In this document: one piece after another, positions 1-8,124 of the stretch
Layout: every line of letters starts with the position of its first letter
Numbering within the stretch: position 1 is the first letter of the stretch
Assembly (NCBI RefSeq): GCF_003026455.1
Contig: NZ_PYMB01000001.1
Span: 806,001 to 870,000 of the forward strand
Length of the DNA: 64,000 nucleotides
Origin: Photobacterium rosenbergii
GTDB taxonomy: Bacteria; Pseudomonadota; Gammaproteobacteria; Enterobacterales; Vibrionaceae
Reading direction: 5' to 3'
Program-made: the position numbers and the translations under genes
Notes under the pieces: model-generated
Told to the model about the DNA's origin: nothing
Databases searched by the model: none
Seen by the model: only the letters and a program-made list of their open reading frames with translations

Positions 1-2137
1 CACCTAGGCTATAATCACACACACCATCAGGAAAAGTTTTCTTTAGTAAATCAACACTACCAGATACATCTACGTCTCCGTAAAACCCTTTTTCAATTGC
101 CTCCTCTACTGCAACTCTATGGCATTTAAAAATACTCCCTTTCCAAGGCGCACCGGCTTGAATTCGACTGTTGCTGTAGATTGGGTAGACTTGGGTACAT
201 TGTCCATTGGCTTTGCCATTCCACTGGCCATCAAATACCCCCAATCCTGACGCATGGATGTTTCCTTCACCATCAAAACAGGTATCCACTGCCAACTGGG
301 GCTTCGTTACTTTTACCTTTTGTTCATAGCTCATCGTTGCAGGCATGCTTCTCATCGCCATTAACCATTCATCCATGAGGGAGTATGCTTGCTCTACCGG
401 ATTAAATTGCTTATGGGAGATCCATATAACATGATTATCGGCATGATTCATCGCTTCAAGTATCCTTAAGCGAGTAGAAAAAGAAGCCGATGTATGGTGC
501 ATATTCAGGTCATCTTCGAGGTGGTGACGGATATCAATGATGGGCAAGCTAACATTGCCGATAAACACCTGACCATATGTGTAAGCTCTTTCGATAGCAG
601 ATAGTGGAGCCGAACGTCTCTTGGCAGGCTTTCTTTTGTCTTCTGTCACATTGTGCTCCCCCCAAAGTGACAGCCAAAGTGGAGGAATACTTGCGCTGAG
701 GCTGAGCTTTTTCTCCGACTCCATATCATTAAAAGGCTTCCAGGCACCTATCTTCTGATTGATCTCGATAAATTCATCTAAGGTAATCATCTTTTCACGT
801 AACGCTTTAAGCCCATACTGTACACCCTCGTTATCCCAAGTTGATTGCGCAAAACCGTGTTCATCCTTGCCATAGACATGGACCAGATCCTGCCAATAAT
901 TCCAATTGACCTCTTCGACTACAGATTCGTGATAATAAGGCTTTAAAAAGCCCTGCCTTGGGTTATTCAGGTAACTGCTCAGGCCAAAGTAGCCATTAAT
1001 ACACTCGCTATTTCCTTGCGGGAATTCAGGCATCTTAAAACGAACGAGTTGGTTGAGTGGCTGCAGCCAGCCAAACCGCTGCTCTGCTTCATTGATAGCC
1101 CTCAAACCTTCTATGTACTGACGGGATTGCCAATCTTGCCACCTCTCCCTGTCACCGGCTCGAAAACTAAAGTAGGTATTAAGTAAGTCACAGTCCAAGG
1201 CGTAAATAGAGACACTAACCATGTCGGGGTATGAATAAAGTGGAAGCAACCCATCTAAAATGCCTTCACTATTTTGGGCAATCAGATATTGGGCAAGCCC
1301 ACCGCCTGATCCTCCGATACCTATGGTATACAAAGGCTCACCAAACAAACTGACAAACTGTTTTTTTACTCGGCGAGCAGTGTCTTCAGCTAGTAGCATA
1401 TTGTAGCCGTAGCTGGTTTTATTTCCGCTAGAAGCGACAACAGCGTAACCTTTCCTTATCTGTGACAACTCTTTTTTGATAAGGCGATGCAGCTTCATTT
1501 TTCCTTGGCGGAACCCTAAACCCGATCCTCCCTCGAAACGGTAGATAAGCCGCTTGTTCCATGCTTTTGCACTATCCTGAGACCCAAGCTCATCGATCTC
1601 AATAGGCATGGCAATGGTATATATGTATCGATTGATGGTCCCTTTTTCAATTCGTATGAGGAGCTCATCATCACCGGGACGGTTATCCTTTAGCTCTAGC
1701 TCGCTTCTTGGAGTGACCAAATTATCTTGGTCAACAACAACGTAAGATAGCTGAGTTTTTATCGCGCAATCCTTTGAATACCCAATGAGTTTCTTGCCAT
1801 TAAATGTTTCATAGATGGGGACACCGTATCCGTCTTGGTTATCAACAACCGGTTGTCCAAGACCTGAATCGAGCGTCATACAAAAGAAAGGGTACTGGTT
1901 CGGGCCAGAATAGAGTGAATTGACAGGGCCGATTTCCCCTACCCGTATGGGAAATTCGTAGGTTTCTTCAGGACGCGGACTGTGGCTAATATGTCCTTCT
2001 ACTTCAAGTAGATAGTTAGGTTGCTCTGGAGCAAGCCCCTTTACCTGCCTTTCGACAATCTCGTTTTGGTTATCGAACTGGAGAGCGGTAATGACAACAG
2101 CGAATAGAACAACCAAACCAATTATCAGTTTTTTCAT
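1..2137 (-). CDS. Large exported hydrolase, DUF6351-like (3' end cut by window edge)
   Basis: An open frame of 712 codons runs from an ATG at 2137 off the left edge, so the C-terminus is missing. The first ~19 residues are a hydrophobic signal peptide or anchor (MKKLIIGLVVLFAVVITA). Residues 273-280 read GIGGSGGG followed by LAQYL, a glycine-rich nucleophile-elbow-like motif with Ser277 as candidate catalytic serine. The length and the repeated conserved tryptophan/glycine blocks resemble the DUF6351 family of putative secreted alpha/beta-hydrolases, recalled from memory and not searched. Substrate is unknown; an extracytoplasmic esterase or depolymerase is an inference. It stands alone, with 195 bp to the next small gene. 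Coding potential is strong because no stop interrupts more than 2.1 kb. Confidence 0.7.
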   Translation of the reverse strand, partial: MKKLIIGLVVLFAVVITALQFDNQNEIVERQVKGLAPEQPNYLLEVEGHISHSPRPEETYEFPIRVGEIGPVNSLYSGPNQYPFFCMTLDSGLGQPVVDNQDGYGVPIYETFNGKKLIGYSKDCAIKTQLSYVVVDQDNLVTPRSELELKDNRPGDDELLIRIEKGTINRYIYTIAMPIEIDELGSQDSAKAWNKRLIYRFEGGSGLGFRQGKMKLHRLIKKELSQIRKGYAVVASSGNKTSYGYNMLLAEDTARRVKKQFVSLFGEPLYTIGIGGSGGGLAQYLIAQNSEGILDGLLPLYSYPDMVSVSIYALDCDLLNTYFSFRAGDRERWQDWQSRQYIEGLRAINEAEQRFGWLQPLNQLVRFKMPEFPQGNSECINGYFGLSSYLNNPRQGFLKPYYHESVVEEVNWNYWQDLVHVYGKDEHGFAQSTWDNEGVQYGLKALREKMITLDEFIEINQKIGAWKPFNDMESEKKLSLSASIPPLWLSLWGEHNVTEDKRKPAKRRSAPLSAIERAYTYGQVFIGNVSLPIIDIRHHLEDDLNMHHTSASFSTRLRILEAMNHADNHVIWISHKQFNPVEQAYSLMDEWLMAMRSMPATMSYEQKVKVTKPQLAVDTCFDGEGNIHASGLGVFDGQWNGKANGQCTQVYPIYSNSRIQAGAPWKGSIFKCHRVAVEEAIEKGFYGDVDVSGSVDLLKKTFPDGVCDYSLG

Positions 2138-2332
2138 AATCTCTACGAAGCTTACTTCACCCTACTATAGTTTAGCTTCGTTGATGGATATCAGAGTCTT
2201 GAGGGTTGGATTATGCAGGCCAAGATAAATTGCAAGCAGAAAAACAAAAAGGAGCACTTGCGTACTCCCTCTAATCAGCATATCCACCAAGTGATATTCA
2301 GATTCAACTGAGCAGATGATCACCCGGTTTGT

Positions 2333-2566
2333 CTATGGCTCTTCTTGCTCCTGTGAGATATCCGAACAGAACCTAAGAGCGCCTGACTCTACATGATGAC
2401 ATAAGGGTGCCCGTCCATTATGAACATTTTCAACTTCTTCCCACTTTTCAGCTGATTGTACGCTACCAGCAAAAAGGAGTCCGCTTAAAACTGCTCCGCC
2501 ACTTACGCCTAGAATTTTTTTTGTGCGGCGTTTGATATTTGTCTTGATTGTAATTTGCTTTTTCAT
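2333..2566 (-). CDS. Small putative exported protein
   Basis: This 77-residue frame starts with a basic N-terminus (MKKQITIKTNIKRRTKK) followed by a hydrophobic, small-residue stretch (about residues 18-37) ending in VQSA, which looks like a signal peptide with a cleavage site near residue 39. The mature part would be only ~38 residues, acidic, with two cysteines. No family is recognised. The ribosome binding site is weak (AGAATAGATAG before the ATG). It could be spurious; the signal-peptide-like layout is the only argument for it. Confidence 0.35.
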   Translation of the reverse strand: MKKQITIKTNIKRRTKKILGVSGGAVLSGLLFAGSVQSAEKWEEVENVHNGRAPLCHHVESGALRFCSDISQEQEEP

Positions 2567-3098
2567 CTATCTATTCTGTTTTTTTGATTCAAGCCTATTG
2601 TGACTACAACAAAAAAGTCCTAGCCCAATAGGGTGTTTGCATTCAAACAGCTGATAACTCAATGACCTAGCCAGCATCAAACTGTCACTTTTTTGTCATG
2701 ACCAAATATAAAACACTAAAATAAAAGAAGTTTATTGATCATGCACCCTGCGTTACAGGGTTGGTCATAATGCAAGCTGAACATAAATTAAACAACCCCA
2801 AAATTGGTTAAATGTGAGAATTTGGGTGTCAATTTATGAATAGGTTGGAGCAAAACTCGACAGCAATGACGGCTAGTCATACATGACGTGATATGAAGCA
2901 CATTTTTGAATGGAAAGAATTGAAAAGGGAGAAATGGCTCAGAGTCGAGAGTGTTTGTGTTGACATACACTGAAGCACCACTCTAACCCTGTGGGGGCAA
3001 AACTTGTTGAACAATTGCCTCCACCAGCGGTAGCGGGTTAATAGCGGAGTTCCAACAGTGTTTGATTTAGGAAGAAAGTACTATGCAATGATGGTTCT
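2567..3098. other. Gene-poor gap with one small hairpin
   Basis: No convincing gene was found. A 60-codon minus-strand frame at 2788-2970 has no ribosome binding site and a composition unlike a protein. A perfect 6-bp inverted repeat with a 5-nt loop (ACCCTG/CAGGGT) lies at 2745-2761; it has no T-run, so it is not a clear terminator. Confidence 0.5.
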
Positions 3099-3329
3099 TT
3101 AAGCCGCCATTGAATAGGACTCTCGTCCTGAATGTTTGTTCTTGCGCTGGAAGCTACCTTTTCCCTTTTTCGCCTTCACAACACGTGTTTTGAATAATTG
3201 ACTAGTAACAACCGCTTTGAGCGCGTTGTCTTTAATCAGCCCTCTGCCAAAGTCAGTTTCAACTACATTGGTTTGGCTTTGATCTACTACATCCACAGTT
3301 TGGGATGAGTTCTTTCTCTTTTTGCCCAT
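3099..3329 (-). CDS. arfA: Alternative ribosome-rescue factor ArfA
   Basis: ArfA recruits release factor RF2 to ribosomes stalled on mRNAs lacking a stop codon, backing up tmRNA. The segment from about residue 30 (GLIKDNALKAVV) through KAKKGKGSFQRKNKHSGRE lines up with E. coli ArfA (GQIKDNAIEALL and KNKKGKGSYMRKGKHGNRG), including the basic KGKGS patch that occupies the empty mRNA channel. The 76-residue length is close to the 72 of E. coli. An extra ~25 polar residues precede the conserved block. A GAGG ribosome binding site precedes the ATG at 3329. It lies 40 bp downstream of a serine hydrolase on the same strand and may be read with it. A short hairpin overlaps its 3' coding end. Confidence 0.85.
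   Translation of the reverse strand: MGKKRKNSSQTVDVVDQSQTNVVETDFGRGLIKDNALKAVVTSQLFKTRVVKAKKGKGSFQRKNKHSGRESYSMAA
3116..3129 (-). promoter_or_regulatory. Hairpin inside the arfA 3' coding end
   Basis: On the minus strand AGGAC-GAGA-GTCCT forms a 5-bp stem with a GAGA tetraloop across the codons after KHSG. In E. coli, arfA mRNA is truncated within its 3' coding region at a stem-loop, so the active protein comes from a nonstop message. The position here fits, but the stem is short and lacks a T-run. Confidence 0.35.
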
Positions 3330-3369
3330 TTTTAATCCTCATTAATGGTTTGTTCTCGATAAAAGTTGC

Positions 3370-4503
3370 CTACGCATCGATGTCTTTTACCTCATACCGC
3401 TGACGATACAGCTTGAGGAAATGAAGTACAATCTCTCTTGCCACCTCTGTCTCGCAGTTGGTTAAAAACACCATACCGGTTTGTGTATGGCGGTTAAACA
3501 GCATCTCGGTTCTGATCCCTTTGACCCATCCACCATGATGTACAAACCCTGAGATGCCTTTGTAGTCAAAGGTACGCCATCCTAAGCCATAGTATACATT
3601 GCTAAGCTTCGCCCTATATCGATATTGGTTAGCGCGAATATGCGGCTTGTGCATAATTTCTAGTAGTGGTGGCTGTAACACCGATGGGTTATGGCCAAAC
3701 TGTGCCAACATCCACTTAGACAAATCCTGAGCACTTGCATTGACACCAGCCGCTGCTGGCACACGGTAATAGTAAGGTGCAGGTTTTACCGGTGCAAAAC
3801 CAGACTTTACTTTAACATGTGGCGTAACACGGTTTTCTGTCTCTTTAAATCCCTCCATACCAAAAGAGGCATGGTCCATTTCTAAAGGAATGAAGATATT
3901 TTCCTGAACAAATGTTGGATAATCCATCCCAACCGCTAAAGCCAACATATCCGCAGCCAGGTTATACACCACATTTTGGTAGCCGTAGCATTTGCCCGGA
4001 TCACAGACAAACTTTACCCTATCAAGCATCTGAAGGATGCGAGTATACCTAACATTATCTTCTATCAAGTCTGAATAAGCCTGTGGCACCAAACCCGTAG
4101 TGTGGGATAGCAAATGACGTAGCGTGACATCTTTACCCAGTTGTGGGTCGCTAAACTCTATATTGTCTAAGTAAGGGACTACATGGGTATCCCACTCTAT
4201 CGATTTTTGGTCGACTAGAATTGATACCGCTGCAGAAGCAAAGGTCTTCGAAATTGAAGCCAAAGGAAAGACTGTCGCTGAGTCAATCTTCTTTTTCCCC
4301 CCTTTCTTCGTTACTCCATAGCCGCGAAGCAACCTGATGTCACCATTAATCACAACAGCAAGTGACGCCCCTGGAATGCCCTTCTTAACCGCCTTTTTGA
4401 CATATTGATCAAGTTCAATTGCCATATCGTCATGTTCAGCGCCGACGACAGGGACCGAAGCTAGCAGCAAGGCCAGCCCCAGAATCCGATAACTTTTCAT
4501 CAA
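3370..4503 (-). CDS. Beta-lactamase-family (class C-like) serine hydrolase
   Basis: A 377-residue periplasmic serine hydrolase of the PF00144 type (AmpC, EstB, D-aminopeptidase fold). A signal peptide covers about residues 1-22 (ending VVGA). The catalytic tetrad SxxK is Ser83-Ile-Ser-Lys86, the YxN motif is Tyr175-Gln-Asn177, and the third motif is an HHGG at residues 322-325, replacing the KTG of true beta-lactamases. That replacement is typical of esterases and peptidases of this family, so antibiotic resistance is unlikely. The natural substrate cannot be read from sequence. It is followed by arfA 40 bp downstream. The coding start is the first of two Met codons. Confidence 0.85.
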   Translation of the reverse strand: MMKSYRILGLALLLASVPVVGAEHDDMAIELDQYVKKAVKKGIPGASLAVVINGDIRLLRGYGVTKKGGKKKIDSATVFPLASISKTFASAAVSILVDQKSIEWDTHVVPYLDNIEFSDPQLGKDVTLRHLLSHTTGLVPQAYSDLIEDNVRYTRILQMLDRVKFVCDPGKCYGYQNVVYNLAADMLALAVGMDYPTFVQENIFIPLEMDHASFGMEGFKETENRVTPHVKVKSGFAPVKPAPYYYRVPAAAGVNASAQDLSKWMLAQFGHNPSVLQPPLLEIMHKPHIRANQYRYRAKLSNVYYGLGWRTFDYKGISGFVHHGGWVKGIRTEMLFNRHTQTGMVFLTNCETEVAREIVLHFLKLYRQRYEVKDIDA

Positions 4504-5102
4504 TTTACTACCTAGCCAAAATTATACTTACCAAAACGCGCCAAGGCGTTCGGTTTCTATTCATTTCATACCGCTTGGCTTTAAGCGTAGACGTATCACA
4601 GAAGGGGCTTTTTTCTCTCAATTGAGAAAGAATGTCAGCATTGGGACATTGTTGCCTAGTTAGCAGTTTCAATACGTAAAGTATTTTCTTGGATGATAAA
4701 TAATTGCTATTTTTTAGAGCAATTTTATTTAATTTCTTCTAAGATGAATTTGTTCACAGATGGTTTTATACAGTGTATTTTTATGCTTTTACCAATAAAA
4801 TAAATATACATGTGTACGCTGAAATAAAGTAACAGGTGTAAGCTGAAACAACTTACATGTGTACGCTAAAATTGAAAGAAAAGGCTATTTTCTAACTATC
4901 GAATATCTAAGGCTGATTAAGTTAGTATTTTTACACTAAATCAACACAACTTCAGACCCCTTATTATTCATATACTTAAAACACTACACGTTAGAAAAGC
5001 TTGATGTGGAACACATTTTTTTCTTTTATTATTTTTATTTCCGATTACAATACTTCGCCTTGATTCGGCTTCAGGCAGTTTTTAATAATAAGGTATCAAG
5101 TC
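4504..5102. other. AT-rich regulatory gap between divergent genes
   Basis: This 599-bp stretch separates the minus-strand serine hydrolase from the plus-strand MaoC-like gene. No frame looks coding. It holds three spaced near-direct repeats (listed separately), and a plausible -10 element TACAAT near 5046-5051 in front of the MaoC-like gene. Confidence 0.5.
4808..4871. repeat. Three spaced 17-bp direct repeats (iteron-like)
   Basis: Copies start at 4808, 4832 and 4855: ACATGTGTACGCTGAAA, ACAGGTGTAAGCTGAAA and ACATGTGTACGCTAAAA. Spacing is 24 and 23 bp, so the copies fall on roughly the same DNA face. They lie about 230 bp before the MaoC-like gene. They look like tandem binding sites for an unidentified regulator. 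Confidence 0.6.
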
Positions 5103-5846
5103 ATGAAAGTTGTCGATTATTTTAAGCAAAAACGTGATGGTCTATCACTACATGCCTTTGAACTAAAAGACTTACTCTCACCTTCTTTGCGTGAGCACTG
5201 GCTTGATTTTGTTAACCGAGCGAACAAAACACAGCTTGGTGCCCTTGTTATGCACAAACAGTTAGCATCTAATGATGATGTCGCCGAGCAACCTAGTAAG
5301 AACAAGATAGAAAAAACTGTAGTGGAAAATAACGCATCTGAAGCTGTTGCCAAGGCACCAGCTGCAATTGAAATGAAGCCAGAAGCAGAGGCACTGTATA
5401 ATGAGCTTACTGCAACCCTTGGTGAAGTGATTCATACTGGCGAGTGGATGACTGTCGATCAGAGTCGTATCAATCAATTTGCTGATGTGACAGAAGATCA
5501 CCAGTGGATTCACACTAACCCAGAGCGTGCAGCTGAAGAGTCACCTTTCAAAACCACTGTTGCACACGGATTCCTAACACTGTCGCTACTATCGGTCCTT
5601 ACTGATAGCGTTGATCCTGAAAATAAAAAGTATCCAACGGCAAAAATGACAGTTAACTTGGGCTTTAACCAAATTCGCTTCCCGTACCCGGTTAAATCTG
5701 ATAACCGTATTCGTGCGACAACCAAGATTCAGTCAGTTAAACCCGTGAAACGTGGCTTAGAGATTGTCCAAGAGCTTACTGTACAGATTGAAGGTGTTCG
5801 CCGCCCTGGTTGTGTTGCAGAATCTGTTATCCAGCTGCACTTCTAA
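5103..5846 (+). CDS. MaoC-domain (R)-specific enoyl-CoA hydratase-like protein
   Basis: A 247-residue protein with a C-terminal hot-dog MaoC domain. The hydratase-2 motif is seen as FADVTEDHQWIHTNP, with candidate catalytic Asp132 and His137 (D-x4-H spacing), followed by AHGFLTLSLL at 155-164. Such domains hydrate trans-2-enoyl-CoA to (R)-3-hydroxyacyl-CoA, often feeding polyhydroxyalkanoate synthesis (PhaJ). The first ~95 residues are an additional region: a helical part (1-50) and an alanine/lysine/glutamate-rich linker (60-95). This makes it longer than PhaJ (~135-160 residues). No PHA synthase is visible here. The ATG is preceded by AAGG at good spacing and the gene ends in a strong terminator. 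Confidence 0.8.
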   Translation: MKVVDYFKQKRDGLSLHAFELKDLLSPSLREHWLDFVNRANKTQLGALVMHKQLASNDDVAEQPSKNKIEKTVVENNASEAVAKAPAAIEMKPEAEALYNELTATLGEVIHTGEWMTVDQSRINQFADVTEDHQWIHTNPERAAEESPFKTTVAHGFLTLSLLSVLTDSVDPENKKYPTAKMTVNLGFNQIRFPYPVKSDNRIRATTKIQSVKPVKRGLEIVQELTVQIEGVRRPGCVAESVIQLHF

Positions 5847-5874
5847 CTCAAGAAGCACCGCTGAAAGATTATCG

Positions 5875-5905
5875 ATGCCAAAAGCAGAACGCTTTTGGCA
5901 TTTTT
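5875..5905 (+). terminator. Rho-independent terminator after MaoC-like gene
   Basis: A perfect stem GCCAAAAGC/GCTTTTGGC (5877-5885 with 5891-5899, extended by AT pairs) with a 5-nt loop is followed by ATTTTTG. Confidence 0.85.
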
Positions 5906-6124
5906 GTATCTGCAGCTTAACTAGTACCATTGAGGCTCAACAGCACCCAAACTTCCCCTCCCTTTCTTAAGCCCCCTAGCTATCCTATAAATCCGTACAA
6001 TCTCTAAACAACCAAGCATTCGCCAGTTGCATGAGCATAAATTTACTCTTACAATCAACTTAATTAAAAACATAGTTCAAAATAATAAACAACATTATCA
6101 ATAAATTAAGCTCAACCATCCATT

Positions 6125-6616
6125 ATGATTAGACTCGTTACTGTTATTGTTTTAGTCGGTCTCCTAGCTGTTACCGCAGCCCTATCGATGTTAGGTATTC
6201 AGTCCGATGCCCGAAAATCGACATTAAATTCAATCGCATCCACTATGCATATCACTTCGGAGATCGTTCATACCAAAGCTATTGTAAATAGCCTTACCGA
6301 AGCCTGTTATATCTATCAAGATGAAACGACTCTTCGCGCATTCATTGAAGGAATTTATATCTGTAACGGCTACCCTACTGCTCATATTGATAACGTTAAG
6401 CGGGCTTTTAATATCAGCGATGATCTAGAAGTGAATAATCGAATGAAAGACGGTGGTCGAATTGCCTATGTGTCCTTCAAAAAGGTCACATACATCTCTG
6501 ACGAAGAAAACAAACTAGTTACCGTGACGCCTAAATGCTATGTAAGCTATCAAGATGCCAAAAGAGCCAATGGGCCAGAAATCTATGATGTAACAGTAGA
6601 ACTAGAAGACTGTTAA
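6125..6616 (+). CDS. Type IV pilin-like protein lacking a prepilin leader
   Basis: A 163-residue protein. Residues 1-33 read as the N-terminal alpha-helix of an MSHA-type pilin (LVTVIVLVGLLAVTA then IQSDARKSTLNSI), and residues 34-60 match the pilin alpha-1 helix pattern. The class III leader and the GFTLIE junction are absent: the Met aligns with mature position 3 and the conserved Glu5 is Arg3 here (MIRLV). An in-frame TAA at 6107-6109, five codons upstream of the ATG, excludes a longer start. The C-terminal part has paired cysteines, as in pilins. PilD processing is therefore not expected; the protein may stay in the membrane or be a relic. No pilus genes adjoin it. Confidence 0.6.
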   Translation: MIRLVTVIVLVGLLAVTAALSMLGIQSDARKSTLNSIASTMHITSEIVHTKAIVNSLTEACYIYQDETTLRAFIEGIYICNGYPTAHIDNVKRAFNISDDLEVNNRMKDGGRIAYVSFKKVTYISDEENKLVTVTPKCYVSYQDAKRANGPEIYDVTVELEDC

Positions 6617-6640
6617 AAAAACCGTGCCTCGGCACGGTTC
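6614..6640. terminator. Bidirectional terminator between pilin-like gene and phn cluster
   Basis: ACCGTGCC/GGCACGGT (6621-6628 with 6631-6638) forms an 8-bp stem flanked by seven A on the left, giving a T-run for minus-strand transcripts, and TTCTT on the right. It ends the phn operon and probably also the convergent pilin-like gene. Confidence 0.85.
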
Positions 6641-6660
6641 TTCGATGTATTTAGATACGC

Positions 6661-7305
6661 TTAAACGAGTTGCTCTAAGCCCTCAAGGAAAGCTTCCGCA
6701 TCTTGCTGAAACAGGTGGAGGTTGTCGCGGATTTTATCCTCTTCCCAATCCCACCAAGCCAATGCCTCAAGCCGTGCTCCCATCCCGGGGTCTTCAAAAC
6801 GTGGTCTCAGTACTCGGGCTGGATTGCCAACCACAATGGACCATGGTGGGACATCTTTGGTGACCACACTGCCCGCACCGACGATAGAGCCATTACCTAT
6901 CGTAACACCAGGCAATACAATGGCCCCGTGACCAATCCAGACATCATGACCAATCACCACTTTGTCTTCTTCACGCCAAGCAAAGACCTCATCGTCGAGG
7001 GTTGCTGGGTCATCACCCAATTGGTACTTACCCGGACGATAGGTGAAGTGATGCAAAGTCGGCCGCCACCATGGATGATTGCTCGGGTTGACCCTGACAC
7101 TAGCGGCAATAGAGGTAAACTTACCGACTTCGGTAAACATTAGGTTGCTGTCATTTTGAATGTAGCTGTAATCACCAACTGATACATTGTTCAAAATACA
7201 CCGGTCAGCGATTTCTACCCAGCGGCCAAGTTCGGTATTATGCAACTTGCTGGTTGCAGCAATGCTCGGCTCAGAGGATAAAGTTGGAGATAGCGGTTGG
7301 TTCAT
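6661..7305 (-). CDS. Hexapeptide-repeat acyltransferase of the phn cluster
   Basis: A 214-residue left-handed beta-helix transferase of the xenobiotic acetyltransferase group. Imperfect hexapeptide repeats run through VGDYSYIQND, IGHDVWIGHGAIVLPGVTIGNGSIVGAGSVVTKDVP, with the typical HPWW-like loop (NHPWWRP) and the C-terminal IVVGNPARVLRPRF. Proteins of this type recur inside C-P lyase operons, where they stand in for the GNAT PhnO that detoxifies aminoalkylphosphonates by N-acetylation. That shared role is an inference. It is the last gene of the operon, 51 bp after phnP, and is followed by a terminator. Confidence 0.8.
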   Translation of the reverse strand: MNQPLSPTLSSEPSIAATSKLHNTELGRWVEIADRCILNNVSVGDYSYIQNDSNLMFTEVGKFTSIAASVRVNPSNHPWWRPTLHHFTYRPGKYQLGDDPATLDDEVFAWREEDKVVIGHDVWIGHGAIVLPGVTIGNGSIVGAGSVVTKDVPPWSIVVGNPARVLRPRFEDPGMGARLEALAWWDWEEDKIRDNLHLFQQDAEAFLEGLEQLV

Positions 7306-7356
7306 TACTGCTTATTCATCGTTAGTAGCCCACACTGTTCGTTCAATAGTTGCTGG

Positions 7357-8124
7357 CTAAAAGTTGAATTCCTGTCCATCGGACACGAGGAAGAAGTCGT
7401 CATCGAAGGCTTGTGGGTTCGCCACTGCCCAACTCTCGAGGCTATGACCAATATGGATCAAGCCCATTTTAGTTGGTCGACATTCTTCTTTGATGGATTT
7501 GGCAAGGACCACGTCGTTATGGTTTACCGGCTTTTCTCCTGCAGCTCTATCAATTGGCGGAAAGCTACAATCAATCAGCATGAGATCTACCGGATTTTGG
7601 CCAAGCCATTGTTTGACTTCTGCCGGTAGATCTACCGTATCCGTTAGGTAGGCAATGCGCTTACCCTGCCCCTCAAACACATATCCCAAACACGGCTTGG
7701 AGTGAATCAAAGGCAAAGGTGTGATACGGATATCTCGCCAGTAAAAGTGTTCAAAAGGTTGCCGGGGCGGTTTGAAGGCCAGAATGCCGGGATGCTTGAA
7801 AAGGTCATCGCAACCCACAGGATCATCCGGGCCGAATACTGGAATAGATAGGTTTACCCCCCAACGCAAATCGAATAGGGATTGCACATGATCCATGTGG
7901 TAATGGGTCAGTACAATACTGTCGATACTGCCGGCAGGGAAACGAGTCAGCAAATCCTCGGCATTGGCGTCTATCAACAAATTGCGGCCTTGGTAGCTGA
8001 TAAATGCCGATGTTTTACCACGGGAATATACCGGATTCGCTCTTGCCCGTTCACAAGCAATACAATGACAACCGTACACGGGTAATAGCCGGGCATTACC
8101 CGTCCCGATTACCGTGAGCTTCAT
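7357..8124 (-). CDS. phnP: Phosphoribosyl 1,2-cyclic phosphate phosphodiesterase PhnP
   Basis: A 255-residue metallo-beta-lactamase-fold phosphodiesterase that opens 5-phosphoribosyl 1,2-cyclic phosphate to ribose 1,5-bisphosphate, the last hydrolytic step of the C-P lyase pathway. The metal motif HxHxDH is seen as LTHYHMDH. The N-terminal GTGNARLLPVYGCHCIAC carries the extra cysteines and histidine typical of PhnP. The stop-start overlap with phnN is 4 bp (ATGA), so the two are translationally coupled. Length matches E. coli PhnP (252). Confidence 0.92.
   Translation of the reverse strand: MKLTVIGTGNARLLPVYGCHCIACERARANPVYSRGKTSAFISYQGRNLLIDANAEDLLTRFPAGSIDSIVLTHYHMDHVQSLFDLRWGVNLSIPVFGPDDPVGCDDLFKHPGILAFKPPRQPFEHFYWRDIRITPLPLIHSKPCLGYVFEGQGKRIAYLTDTVDLPAEVKQWLGQNPVDLMLIDCSFPPIDRAAGEKPVNHNDVVLAKSIKEECRPTKMGLIHIGHSLESWAVANPQAFDDDFFLVSDGQEFNF

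Noticed and set aside
2788..2970. 60-codon minus-strand frame in the gap before arfA
   Set aside because: No ribosome binding site, no recognisable protein pattern, and a composition typical of chance frames in AT-rich DNA.
3370..4503. True AmpC beta-lactamase resistance gene
   Set aside because: The KTG motif of beta-lactamases is replaced by HHGG, pointing to an esterase or peptidase relative.
6703..7143. 146-codon plus-strand frame
   Set aside because: It is antisense to the hexapeptide acyltransferase, whose repeats are clear on the minus strand.
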